NCBI GenBank assembly: GCA_002399735.1
Contig: DHEF01000049.1
Span: forward strand, 163-64,162
DNA: 64,000 nucleotides
Direction of reading: 5' to 3'
DNA from: Chitinophagaceae bacterium UBA4857
Lineage (GTDB): Bacteria > Bacteroidota > Bacteroidia > Chitinophagales > Chitinophagaceae
Shown here: piece after piece, positions 24,106-32,763 of the stretch
Position numbering within the stretch: the first letter of the stretch is position 1
Layout: each line of letters begins with the position of its first letter
Position numbers and translations under genes: made by a program
The notes under the pieces: model-generated
What the model saw: the letters and a program-made list of their open reading frames with translations, nothing else
Databases searched by the model: none
What the model was told of the DNA's origin: nothing

Positions 24106-25353
24106 CTATTTCTTACTAATGCGATATAATTTACCGCCATCGGTTACAGCATATAATTTGCCATCTGCATAGGCAACATCCCTGAAACGTTCGCCTTCAT
24201 CAGCCAGTAATCTTTCTTCACCTACTACTTTATTATCTTTAATTACTAAACGTGCAATATGCTGGCTGCTTAAACCTCCAATGAATAAATTGTTTTCCCA
24301 TTCTGGTATAACATTGCCTTTATAAAAACTCATACCGCTAGGCGATAGTACCGGGTCCCAGTAGTAAATAGGTTGTTCCATCCCGTCTTTTTGCTGAATA
24401 GGTGGTGCGCCAATGGCTTCACCTCCGTATTCAATACCATAAGTAATGGTAGGCCAGCCATAATTTTTTCCGGCTTTTATAATATTAATTTCGTCTCCGC
24501 CGCGAGGGCCAAATTCATTTTCCCATAATTCACCAGTAACCGGGTGAATGTCCAACCCTTGTGGGTTACGTACACCATACGCATATATTTCGGGCATTTT
24601 ATCCGTCTGGCCAATAAAAGGATTACCCGGTGCCGGTTGACCTTCTTTGGTTATTTTAAAAATTTTTCCTAAACCCGAGTTCAATTGTTGCGCCTGCACA
24701 CGACCGGCCAGGATGGACCTTTCGCCTGTGCTTACAAACAAGTGCCCATCTTTATCAAAAATTAAACGGGAGCCAAAATGTAAGCTACTTTTTAAGTTAG
24801 GTGTTGCCCTAAAAATCACTTGTGGATTATCTACCTTACCTGCAGCTTCATTTAATGTACCTTTAGCAACCGACATTAAATTACCATCACCTTGTTTTTC
24901 TGAAAAAGACCAGTAGATAATTTTGTTAGTGTTAAAATCCGGGTCTAATGCAACATCTAACATACCACCTTGTCCGCCACTTTCAACTGAGGGAAAGCCT
25001 ATAATTTTTTTTACCAAGCCGCCATTGGCATCATGAATCTGCATGTAGCCCTTTTTATGCGTAATAAGTAAACGGTTATCCGGTAAAGGAATTACAGCCC
25101 AGGGGCTTTCTAAATTATCTGCAATTTTATCTACCTGGTATGGGGTAGTGGTTTTTACACCATTAATTCTTGTTTGTCCTGCAAAAGCTGGTTTATAATC
25201 GGCATTTGGTTTTTTTGTTTCTACCGGTGGTGGCAAACTATCGCCGGTGTTATCGCCATTGTTATTGGTTACCCCGTTTTTGTGATTACCGCAACTAGCT
25301 AATATAATGGTAGCCGTAAGAGGTAATACGTACAGGCAATTTTTTGAGGACAT
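24106..25353 (-). CDS. PQQ-dependent sugar dehydrogenase-like lipoprotein
   Basis: A 415-aa lipoprotein: the signal ends TIILASC with Cys at residue 21, then a Gly/Asn-rich linker. The rest is the six-bladed propeller of soluble glucose/sorbosone dehydrogenases: LESPWAVIPLPDNRLLIT, GGQGGMLDVALDP, LKSSLHFGSRLIFDKDGHL, YAYGVRNPQGLD and the signature ELWENEFGPRGGDEINI. It is predicted to oxidise aldoses in the periplasm or at the outer membrane using pyrroloquinoline quinone; cofactor synthesis genes are not in the window. It is monocistronic. Confidence 0.9.
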   Translation of the reverse strand: MSSKNCLYVLPLTATIILASCGNHKNGVTNNNGDNTGDSLPPPVETKKPNADYKPAFAGQTRINGVKTTTPYQVDKIADNLESPWAVIPLPDNRLLITHKKGYMQIHDANGGLVKKIIGFPSVESGGQGGMLDVALDPDFNTNKIIYWSFSEKQGDGNLMSVAKGTLNEAAGKVDNPQVIFRATPNLKSSLHFGSRLIFDKDGHLFVSTGERSILAGRVQAQQLNSGLGKIFKITKEGQPAPGNPFIGQTDKMPEIYAYGVRNPQGLDIHPVTGELWENEFGPRGGDEINIIKAGKNYGWPTITYGIEYGGEAIGAPPIQQKDGMEQPIYYWDPVLSPSGMSFYKGNVIPEWENNLFIGGLSSQHIARLVIKDNKVVGEERLLADEGERFRDVAYADGKLYAVTDGGKLYRISKK

Positions 25354-25484
25354 AATTGTATATTTTTATTTGTAAATATAATTAATCAATCTTGTAATAT
25401 GGGTATAAAGCGCATCAATCATGCCAAGGTAGTTTGAGGAGGGAAGCGGGGAGGCAGAAAGTCAATGGTGCATAGTCAATATGA

Positions 25485-25590
25485 AGTACAAAAGTGAGTC
25501 TTAAATTCCATTTCCACTGGAAATAAACTTAATCCCGATTCTATTGGATAGCAAGGGAAAATACTAGTAGCATTGCAGCCGGTAAACAAA
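25485..25590 (+). repeat. Family A intergenic repeat, copy A5
   Basis: Head GTACAAAAGTGAG, central module TTTCCACTGGAAATAAAC with AATCCCGATTCTATTGGAT hairpin, GCAAGGGAAAATACTAGTAG, CATTGCAGCCGGTAAACAAA tail. The tail runs straight into the yiaA terminator. Confidence 0.8.
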
Positions 25591-25625
25591 AATAAAGCTG
25601 CAAAAAATATTGCAGCTTTATTTAA
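25589..25625. terminator. Terminator after yiaA
   Basis: AAATAAAGCTGCAA-AAAAT-ATTGCAGCTTTATTT, a stem of about 14 bp with A/T runs on both sides, 18 bases after the stop. Confidence 0.9.
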
Positions 25626-25642
25626 AAAGTGTTTTGTGTAGA

Positions 25643-26098
25643 TTAAAATTTTGTTTCTGTTATTTCTGTTTTTATATGATGCGTATTTTGTTCAAGTGCA
25701 GTAGCCGTTTTTAAATCACGGGTATTTTTTTGCACTGCAATGGACGAAAACATACTTAGTACAAAAGAGATGGCATAGAAACCTTTTTCGCTTTTTTCTA
25801 AATCGGCATTCCATAAACCAACCGTTAGCAATACGATGGTTAAAAGGGTAGTGAACCACGCAATGCCATAATATAAATTGGTTACGGGAATGCCTTCCAG
25901 TTGGTCCCGTACCGCTTTTTGTACGGATATGGCCGAAAAAAGCCCGAACATTAAAACGGTAAAATAATATCCTTTTTCGTTTAGCTCCATGTTAGCGTTC
26001 CATAAGCCCACATTATACGCAATAATGCCGGTAAGTAACGCTACCCATGAGGCTCCAATAAAGGCTGCCGAAGGACGAAGTGTGTTGGTTTGGTTCAT
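25643..26098 (-). CDS. yiaA: YiaA/YiaB-type inner membrane protein
   Basis: A 151-aa membrane protein with two copies of the YiaAB two-helix domain: WVALLTGIIAYNVGLWNANMELNEKGYYF and later WFTTLLTIVLLTVGLWNADLEKSEKGFYA, four helices in total. The function of the family is not established. The soluble C-terminal tail is short and polar. The promoter carries an FNR-like dyad, and the regulator gene is immediately upstream on the same strand, so control by that regulator is likely. Confidence 0.88.
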   Translation of the reverse strand: MNQTNTLRPSAAFIGASWVALLTGIIAYNVGLWNANMELNEKGYYFTVLMFGLFSAISVQKAVRDQLEGIPVTNLYYGIAWFTTLLTIVLLTVGLWNADLEKSEKGFYAISFVLSMFSSIAVQKNTRDLKTATALEQNTHHIKTEITETKF

Positions 26099-26117
26099 AA
26101 TTTTTTATTTTATGAAA

Positions 26118-26125
26118 CAAATCTA
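26118..26125 (-). promoter_or_regulatory. -7 box of yiaA
   Basis: TAGATTTG on the minus strand, an exact TAnnTTTG, 19 bases before the ATG. No TTTG -33 at the right distance, as expected for an activator-dependent promoter. Confidence 0.6.
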
Positions 26126-26147
26126 TTATTTGGCGAAAATGTATGTT

Positions 26148-26161
26148 TTGACAATAGTCAA
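26148..26161. promoter_or_regulatory. FNR-like operator upstream of yiaA
   Basis: TTGACAATAGTCAA is a perfect dyad TTGAC-N4-GTCAA with FNR-site geometry. Its centre is about 42 bases upstream of the predicted transcription start, the classical class II activator position. Confidence 0.65.
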
Positions 26162-26179
26162 ATACCCGAATGGTAATTG

Positions 26180-26743
26180 TTAAAACCGGTTTCTAATGCG
26201 GCTTAAAGTCTCCTGCGATATACCTAAGTAAGAAGCAATATAACCCAACGACACTCTTTCCAATATATGTGGTGATTGCAGGATAAGACTTTCGTAGCGT
26301 TCCGCAGCAGTTTTAAATTGTGCGTTAACAAAACGTTCTTCTAGCCGGATATAATATTTTTCGTAAGCAATGCGCACCAGTCTTTCTATTTCGTGGTATT
26401 GGTTAAACAGTTTGTTAAGTTTTTCTTTGGATATTTTCCATAAAATACTTCCTTCAATCACCTGTATATTCTCCACGGAAGCTTCACCTGTTATGAAACT
26501 ATGAAAGGAGGTTACAAAGTCGTTTTCAAAACCGAACCAGTGCGTAATTTCTTTGTTTTCTAAAATATAATAACCACGTACGGCTCCGTGTTTAATAAAG
26601 TAAAGATGGCGGCAGGTATTACCGGCTTGTAATAAAAAATCGTTTTTACTAAAAACAACTTCTTCAAAACTTTCCGATAAAATATGCAAAGCATCGCTGC
26701 TTAGTTTGTAATAGCCTTGTATATGGTTAAATAGTTCTTGCAT
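26180..26743 (-). CDS. Crp/Fnr family transcription regulator
   Basis: A 187-aa regulator: cNMP-binding-like barrel over about 20-115 (NDFLLQAGNTCRHLYFIKHGAVRGYYIL) and a helix-turn-helix at the end with recognition helix ISQETLSRIRNRF, keeping the FNR-type Glu and Ser-Arg. The C-terminus stops right after the helix, a little short. Only one Cys is present, so it is not an Fe-S FNR. It begins 9 bases after the ClC stop codon and lies directly upstream of the yiaA promoter that carries a matching dyad. Confidence 0.88.
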   Translation of the reverse strand: MQELFNHIQGYYKLSSDALHILSESFEEVVFSKNDFLLQAGNTCRHLYFIKHGAVRGYYILENKEITHWFGFENDFVTSFHSFITGEASVENIQVIEGSILWKISKEKLNKLFNQYHEIERLVRIAYEKYYIRLEERFVNAQFKTAAERYESLILQSPHILERVSLGYIASYLGISQETLSRIRNRF

Positions 26744-26752
26744 ATAAATTAC

Positions 26753-28540
26753 TTATTCATACAAATCTTCTTTCCGGGAAAGTATTTCACGGTATTTATT
26801 AAACAACATGGTTTTAGATACAAAGCCAACAAACTTTTTCTGACTATCCAATACCGGTAAAAACCAGCTTTGCGTTTTGTCAAATTTTTCCATAATACTG
26901 TGCATATTATCAACATCTTTATAAATAATGGCAGCAGGTTTTTTGGCCAGTGTACGTAACAATGTTTTATTAAACAGTTCCGGCTCAAAAATTTTCTGTT
27001 TAATATCATTTAGTTCGATTACACCAATAAATTGTTGTTTGCCATCACGTATAGCAAATATGCTGCGTTCACTTTTCTTCAGTTCATCAATTAAAATAAC
27101 AAACGGTGCATCGCCATGCAGTGGCTCGTAATCGGTAAGTAAAATATCATCGGGGTTGATGGATGTAAGAATGTTTTTTTCTTTTTGATGGGTAAAAATT
27201 TCGCCTTCCAATGCCAGCTTTTTGGTATCCATTGAAAAAGGCTCGTATGTTTTTACAATAAAAAACGACATACAGGATACCAACATTAAAGGAATAAACA
27301 ACTCGTAACCATTGGTTAATTCCGCAATTAAAAAAATGGCTGTTAAGGGGGCGTACATCACACCGCTTAATACACCTGCCATGCCTACCAAACTAAAATT
27401 ACTCTCGGGTATTTTAAACCAGGGTGTATTATTTACCAGACGGGAAAATGCGAAACCTAAGTAAGCACCCGTAAATAACGATGGCGCAAAGTTGCCGCCA
27501 TTACCGCCACTACCAATAGTGATAGCAGCCGCTAATGGCTTTAATAAAAATATTAAAACGGTAAATGCAATCAAACCCCAATTTTCGCCCAGTAAAGTAA
27601 AAATTTGTGCTTTTTCCGGAATGGTTAAACTATTGCCGCTGGCAATGTTTTTTATGTTTTCGTAACCTTCGCCAAACAATGGTGGAAAGAAAAAGAATAA
27701 ACCTACTAAAAACAATCCGCCAACAATGGCTTTGTTGTAAGCATTTATTTGCCAGCCATGTAATTTATGTTCGGTGTATTTAAAAATACGGGCATAGTAT
27801 AAAGACACAAATCCTGATGCAATACCTAATAAAATATAAAACGGAACATTGTTGTAATCAAATGTTTGCTTTAAGGTAAAATTAAAAAGTATGGATTCTT
27901 GTAAAATAATTTTTGAACACAATACACCGGTTACCGATGCAATAATTAAGGGAATAAAATAACTCACAATCGTTTCGGCCAGTAACACCTCAATAGCAAA
28001 AATTAATCCGGCAATGGGCGCATTAAAGGCCGCCGCAATACCCGCCGTTGCGCCGCATGCAATTAACAAACTACGTTCAGAATAGGTAAGTTCGCTTATA
28101 CGACTGATATTGGAACCAATGGCGGAACCTGTTGCCACAATGGGTGACTCTAAACCTACCGAACCACCCAGGCCAACTGTGATGGAGCTGGTCATAAAAT
28201 GCTGATAGGTATGGCGCAACGGAATAAACGATGAGCGCCGGGCTATAGACCGCAATACCATGGCGATACCAGTTTCTATTTTGCTGCCAAAAAAATGCCT
28301 GATCATAAACACCGTAATCAGCAAACCCAAACAAGGAAAAAATAAATAGGCAAATGGCGAAAGCGGAATACTTTCAATCCAGTGTTGCAAATAATGCACC
28401 AAGGTTTTAAGCGCCACCGCTACAAGGCCCGATACCAAACCTACAATAGCAGCGGCAATCATTATAAACTGAACCCGGCTAAGCCTTTCCCTTAACAGAT
28501 AAAGAATGTATTGATAAACTTGCTTTACCGGTTTTTTCAT
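26753..28540 (-). CDS. ClC-type chloride channel or H+/Cl- antiporter with CBS domains
   Basis: A 595-aa protein: about ten or more hydrophobic segments forming the ClC core (about 20-430), then a pair of CBS domains (about 450-590). The selectivity blocks are GLGGSVGLESPIVATGSAIG, a variant of GxExP that keeps the gating Glu, and GSGGNGGNFAPSLFTGAYLG (GxFxP). CBS domains usually sense adenine nucleotides. The ATG at 28540 was chosen; a GTG two codons upstream is possible. It forms an operon with the Crp/Fnr gene behind it. Confidence 0.92.
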   Translation of the reverse strand: MKKPVKQVYQYILYLLRERLSRVQFIMIAAAIVGLVSGLVAVALKTLVHYLQHWIESIPLSPFAYLFFPCLGLLITVFMIRHFFGSKIETGIAMVLRSIARRSSFIPLRHTYQHFMTSSITVGLGGSVGLESPIVATGSAIGSNISRISELTYSERSLLIACGATAGIAAAFNAPIAGLIFAIEVLLAETIVSYFIPLIIASVTGVLCSKIILQESILFNFTLKQTFDYNNVPFYILLGIASGFVSLYYARIFKYTEHKLHGWQINAYNKAIVGGLFLVGLFFFFPPLFGEGYENIKNIASGNSLTIPEKAQIFTLLGENWGLIAFTVLIFLLKPLAAAITIGSGGNGGNFAPSLFTGAYLGFAFSRLVNNTPWFKIPESNFSLVGMAGVLSGVMYAPLTAIFLIAELTNGYELFIPLMLVSCMSFFIVKTYEPFSMDTKKLALEGEIFTHQKEKNILTSINPDDILLTDYEPLHGDAPFVILIDELKKSERSIFAIRDGKQQFIGVIELNDIKQKIFEPELFNKTLLRTLAKKPAAIIYKDVDNMHSIMEKFDKTQSWFLPVLDSQKKFVGFVSKTMLFNKYREILSRKEDLYE

Positions 28541-28564
28541 GTACACTTAACAATTGATTAACTG

Positions 28565-28572
28565 CAAATATA
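28565..28572 (-). promoter_or_regulatory. -7 box of the ClC operon
   Basis: TATATTTG on the minus strand, an exact TAnnTTTG, 24 bases before the ATG. No clear -33. Confidence 0.5.
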
Positions 28573-28686
28573 AGCGTGTTTTATTAAGCAGTTTTTTGCA
28601 GGCACCATGCTTTATTTTTTCTATTTGCTTTGCATGTACGAAAGTTATAAATTGTAGTATTGTTTGACCATAAAATTAAGTAAATC

Positions 28687-28977
28687 ATGAACGAACCTGT
28701 TTTTCCTAATGGCTTTGATTCCTGGCAAAAAACACATTTTGAGGTAGTAGAAGCGCTGTGTTATATACGCGGCCTGCACGAAGATGAAATACCAAAAACC
28801 TTTGGTGAAATGATGGACAGAACCGCCACTGAACAAATGTATCAGTTGGCCAAAGACTTAACGGATAAATACGAAAGCACTCGCAAAAAGGAAGTAAACA
28901 ATAAAACTTTCTTCGTGAATATTGAAGATTTTGTTAGCGAGGAAGTAAAAAAACTTCCACCCAATTACGTCAAGTAG
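28687..28977 (+). CDS. Small conserved-looking protein, 96 aa
   Basis: A soluble, highly charged 96-aa protein with no signal and no recognised domain. The composition (many Glu and Lys, few hydrophobic runs), the sensible codon use, and its place between a promoter-like region and a family B repeat support a real gene. FDSWQKTHFEVVEALCYIRG and TFGEMMDRTATEQMYQLAKDL suggest two to three helices. The function is unknown. Confidence 0.72.
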   Translation: MNEPVFPNGFDSWQKTHFEVVEALCYIRGLHEDEIPKTFGEMMDRTATEQMYQLAKDLTDKYESTRKKEVNNKTFFVNIEDFVSEEVKKLPPNYVK

Positions 28978-28997
28978 GCTTTATTAAAATATTTATC

Positions 28998-29125
28998 AGG
29001 GGCTGTCGTCTGTAGTACTACTATCAGCTTTTGTACCTGCTGTCCGCTCTTACTCCGCCACAGCCCCTTGCTTCCCGCCTTCAGCGGGGTATCCGCTTCC
29101 GTCAGGCAGCCCTTCAACAATATTA
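28998..29125 (+). repeat. Family B intergenic repeat, copy B4
   Basis: GGGGCTGTCGTCTGTAGTAC, CAGCTTTTGTACCTGC, TGTCCGCTCTTACTCCGCCA, CAGCCCCTTGCTTCCCGCC, TTCAGCGGGG, GTCAGGCAGCCCTTC. It follows the 96-aa gene by about 20 bases and ends with the GGGCTG/CAGCCC pair. Confidence 0.65.
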
Positions 29126-29196
29126 CTCGTATCAACAGTTGCTAATATTGTAATAACCAATTATTTTGTGGTGTATTCAACACCAAAACTAAAACC

Positions 29197-32100
29197 ATGC
29201 ACAAGCTGTCCGTCCCGCTATTTTTTTTATTTATTATTCTTTTCTATTCCAAAACACAGGCTCAAGAAAAGCTGGATAATACATTATTATGGCGTATTTC
29301 AGGAAACGGGCTAAAAGAACCTTCCTATCTATACGGTACTATTCACATAAACGATAAACGAGTTTTTCAATTGGGCGACTCCGTTCATGCGGCAATAGCT
29401 GCCACTAAAGGTTTAGCTGCCGAATTGGACATGTTTTCATTTACCAATGAAATGATAGCGGGTATTATTGAAGACTATACTGAGGATGAACCTCCTGCAA
29501 GTAAGGCTATTATTAAGAAAGAGGTTTTGGTAAAAAACGAATTGAATAAATCTCAATGGGACAATTATAAAAAGGCATTAGAAAAATTGCTGAAAATTAA
29601 AGCCGATAAAATTACCGTTACCGATTTAGAGCGGTACAAAAAATACCAGAAAGACAAAATGTACAGGGGTGGAGAAATGTCAACTGTATTAGATGCGTGG
29701 TTATTAACGTTTGCCAAAAAAACGGGAAAATGGGTAGGTGGTATTGAAGATTTTGGCGACCAGGAAGAATATATTAGTACCAAACCGATGCGTGTGGAAG
29801 AATTGGTGGAAGATGTAATTTATGGAGGCAAATATTATGACAGCCAATTAAGTTGGATGATTGACCAGTATTTGAATGCGAGATTAGACTCAGTAGATAA
29901 GATGTACAATTCGCTACATAACGAGAAGGATGAAATCATGATAAAGCGTAACAAAAAAATGGCTTATCGTATGGATAGTCTGTCTGCTGTACGAAGTACT
30001 TTTTTTGCGATTGGTATGGCTCATTTACCCGGTGAGGAAGGGGTAATTAATTTGCTTAGAGAAAAAGGTTTTATCGTTTCTCCCGTTTTTTCTGTTGCAA
30101 AAATTAATTCCGAGTCCATAAAACCTGTACACCCTGAGTCATACTGGCTGGAGAATAATTTTGCCGATAATAAGTATCGGCTTAAAATGCCCGGTAATCC
30201 TATAAAAATTAATAAGGGCATAGGTGCAGTAATTGACATGTATATGCATTTTGATTTAGCAGAGATGAAGGCTTATATGACCATACAAACACCCATTCAT
30301 GGGGAGAAAAGGGGCGAAGCGATAAAACGGATTATGAGAGACATGAATAAATCTGCGAAAGGAGTAAATAAATTAAAAAGTACCAAAGAATTAGTTATAC
30401 TGGGTATGCCGGGTATTGAATATGTGATGGAAACCAAGGGTTGGGAAATGAAAGCCCAGGTAATTGAGGTGGCGGAGAAAATGGTTGTAATAAATGGTGT
30501 AATGGCTTTAAATGCCAATGATTTTAATAAGGACGAGGTTAATTATTATTTTAATTCATTTGCTTTTGATGAACAAAAAATGAAAGCAATGTCTTCAGAA
30601 GCGGATTGGACCGTTTTAAAAAACGAACGTTTATCTTTTTCCGTAAATATGTTGCAAAGCGCAAAATCCGGCTTTAACGCCAATATTGGTGATATGCGTA
30701 CGGAGCATACCTGGAGCAGTTTTGATACAAAAAATGAAATTTTTTACGGCATGAATGCTTTGATTTTAAAGGAGGGGTATTATCATGCAGAACAGGATAC
30801 CAGTTATTTGTTAGGTATTAAGGACAATTTAAAAACCTCATTTAAAAATGCCACCGTAGCAGATAGTGTATTTAGTACAACAGAGGGTAATTTAACTTTT
30901 TCTACCACCTTGTTGGGAGATGCTAAAGACGATTTTTATAAAATAAAATGTAAACTGGTTTTACGGGGAGGCATTTTGTATTATTTGTTTACCACTTATG
31001 CCCCTAATAGTCGGAACGATATTATGTCGGACCATTATTTAAGCTCCTTTACTTTATTACCTTACAAACAAGAAAAATGGGCTCATGTAAAATCACCCGA
31101 TGGCTCTTTTTCGCTTATGGTTCCTGATAGATTGAAAACAAGAGATGCAGAGTGGGAGAAAATGAATAATTATGAACGTGGGGTAAATGAGCTGTACACT
31201 GTATATGATTCTATTGCAGGTTATAGTGTAAATATTGACAAAACAATTATACCCGATTGGTATTGGGTACCTAGTGATAGTGTTTTTTTAAGAAATCGTA
31301 GCAGTTTTTATGTAGGATGGAATGATAGTTTGGTAAATTATAGTGAAGCTGTAGTTGGTAATATTAGACAGGCGAGTTTTACAGTAGCAAAAGAAGGTAC
31401 AAACATTGTAAAAAAAGTAAAATTATTGCTTAATGGAAGCGAGTTGTATGAAATGTATGGTTTTGTGTCGGCTATTGATACGGCTAATAATCTGGTAGAT
31501 TATTATAAACATTTCAAGATAGAAAAAGAACAAAAGCGTATAGACGGGAGTGTTGCAAAAATTAATATGTTAAAACAGTGGCTGGAAAAAATTTCTAATG
31601 ATGAAATGCCTACTACTATAAGCTGGATTAAAAATATTGACTTTAGCGTAAAAGATTTGCCGGATTTGCAGGAACTGGCTTTAAAAGCTTATCCGGATAT
31701 CGATTCTTCTTATTATTCCGGTTTAAATAAACATTTTTTTGATATAATTAATAACCTCGATACATCGATGACCATGGTAGGTGTTATTGAAAAAAACTAT
31801 GATAAATTAAAAGGAAGAGACGAAATTCTTAAACCTTATTTTTTAGATTATTTATCGGGTATTAAAACAGCAGCAGCTTACCAGGTACTTAAAAAACTAT
31901 TGGTTTCGGGCAACCATTATTTTGTTGATGAAAACATTGTGTACCTGAGTGTATATGATTCTTTGGAGTTGACAAGAGCTTTATATCCGGATGTTCTGGT
32001 TAGTTTAGACAGACCCAATCTATGGCCTGTACTTATATCTCCATTGCGTCAGTTACTGGAAAAAGAGCTGATAAAGGTTAAGGATATACAATCATTCAGG

Positions 32101-32760
32101 GGAAAAATTATGGCGTTGGCTAAAGATGTATTGGCTACTGAAAAAGAATATATGGAGGAGTCGCCCTATCGCTATATTGATATAATTACTGTACTTTCTT
32201 ATTTTAATGATGCTGAAGCAAATAATTTAATAGCACAGTTTTTACAGGTTGAAAATATTCCGTTAAGATTTGCAGCAGTAAAAGCGTTGTTAAAAAATAA
32301 GCAACCAGTGAGTGAGGATATTCTAATTTTTTTAGCTAAGGATGATTATTACCGCTACGATTTGTATGTGTTTATGGAAGAACAAAAAGTGCAACACTTA
32401 TTTCCGATGGCTTACAATGATCGAAAAGGCCTGGCAAAATCAAAGCTTTACACTTTTTTGGTAGACGAGGAGGAAGTGACTCCAGATAACATTGTATTTA
32501 TGGAGGAAAAGGTTAGTAAATTTAAAAACAGAGAACATCGGTTTTTATTATTCAAAGTTGTCTTTGTAGAAGAAGATGATGATGGGAACACTCGCCAGGT
32601 GGAATACGTAGGTATTGTAGGGCCATATACTGTAAAGGGTAAGGAATTGTTACCTCAATCCGGCGCTACGGGTATTAGCTGGACTGATACTTATAGTAAA
32701 CCAGGGTTAAACAATCTATTTAACAAATATCTTTCAGCATTAGAATCGAGTGAGGAATAA
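29197..32760 (+). CDS. Large TraB/GumN-domain exported protein
   Basis: A 1187-aa protein with a signal peptide ending SKTQAQ. Residues about 25-300 are a TraB/PrgY/GumN-type domain: LLWRISGNGLKEPSYLYGTIHIND, the GLAAELDMF block and the closing FFAIGMAHLPGEEGVINLLREKGF, which carry the His and Glu residues conserved in the family and likely tied to metalloprotease-like chemistry. The remaining ~880 residues are not recognised; the segment at about 630-780 has repeated KSPDGSFSLMVP-like beta patterns and the end is helical. Such a long extension is unusual, as TraB/GumN proteins are mostly about 300 aa. It converges on the TolC gene with a 3-base gap. Confidence 0.82.
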   Translation: MHKLSVPLFFLFIILFYSKTQAQEKLDNTLLWRISGNGLKEPSYLYGTIHINDKRVFQLGDSVHAAIAATKGLAAELDMFSFTNEMIAGIIEDYTEDEPPASKAIIKKEVLVKNELNKSQWDNYKKALEKLLKIKADKITVTDLERYKKYQKDKMYRGGEMSTVLDAWLLTFAKKTGKWVGGIEDFGDQEEYISTKPMRVEELVEDVIYGGKYYDSQLSWMIDQYLNARLDSVDKMYNSLHNEKDEIMIKRNKKMAYRMDSLSAVRSTFFAIGMAHLPGEEGVINLLREKGFIVSPVFSVAKINSESIKPVHPESYWLENNFADNKYRLKMPGNPIKINKGIGAVIDMYMHFDLAEMKAYMTIQTPIHGEKRGEAIKRIMRDMNKSAKGVNKLKSTKELVILGMPGIEYVMETKGWEMKAQVIEVAEKMVVINGVMALNANDFNKDEVNYYFNSFAFDEQKMKAMSSEADWTVLKNERLSFSVNMLQSAKSGFNANIGDMRTEHTWSSFDTKNEIFYGMNALILKEGYYHAEQDTSYLLGIKDNLKTSFKNATVADSVFSTTEGNLTFSTTLLGDAKDDFYKIKCKLVLRGGILYYLFTTYAPNSRNDIMSDHYLSSFTLLPYKQEKWAHVKSPDGSFSLMVPDRLKTRDAEWEKMNNYERGVNELYTVYDSIAGYSVNIDKTIIPDWYWVPSDSVFLRNRSSFYVGWNDSLVNYSEAVVGNIRQASFTVAKEGTNIVKKVKLLLNGSELYEMYGFVSAIDTANNLVDYYKHFKIEKEQKRIDGSVAKINMLKQWLEKISNDEMPTTISWIKNIDFSVKDLPDLQELALKAYPDIDSSYYSGLNKHFFDIINNLDTSMTMVGVIEKNYDKLKGRDEILKPYFLDYLSGIKTAAAYQVLKKLLVSGNHYFVDENIVYLSVYDSLELTRALYPDVLVSLDRPNLWPVLISPLRQLLEKELIKVKDIQSFRGKIMALAKDVLATEKEYMEESPYRYIDIITVLSYFNDAEANNLIAQFLQVENIPLRFAAVKALLKNKQPVSEDILIFLAKDDYYRYDLYVFMEEQKVQHLFPMAYNDRKGLAKSKLYTFLVDEEEVTPDNIVFMEEKVSKFKNREHRFLLFKVVFVEEDDDGNTRQVEYVGIVGPYTVKGKELLPQSGATGISWTDTYSKPGLNNLFNKYLSALESSEE

Positions 32761-32763
32761 AAC

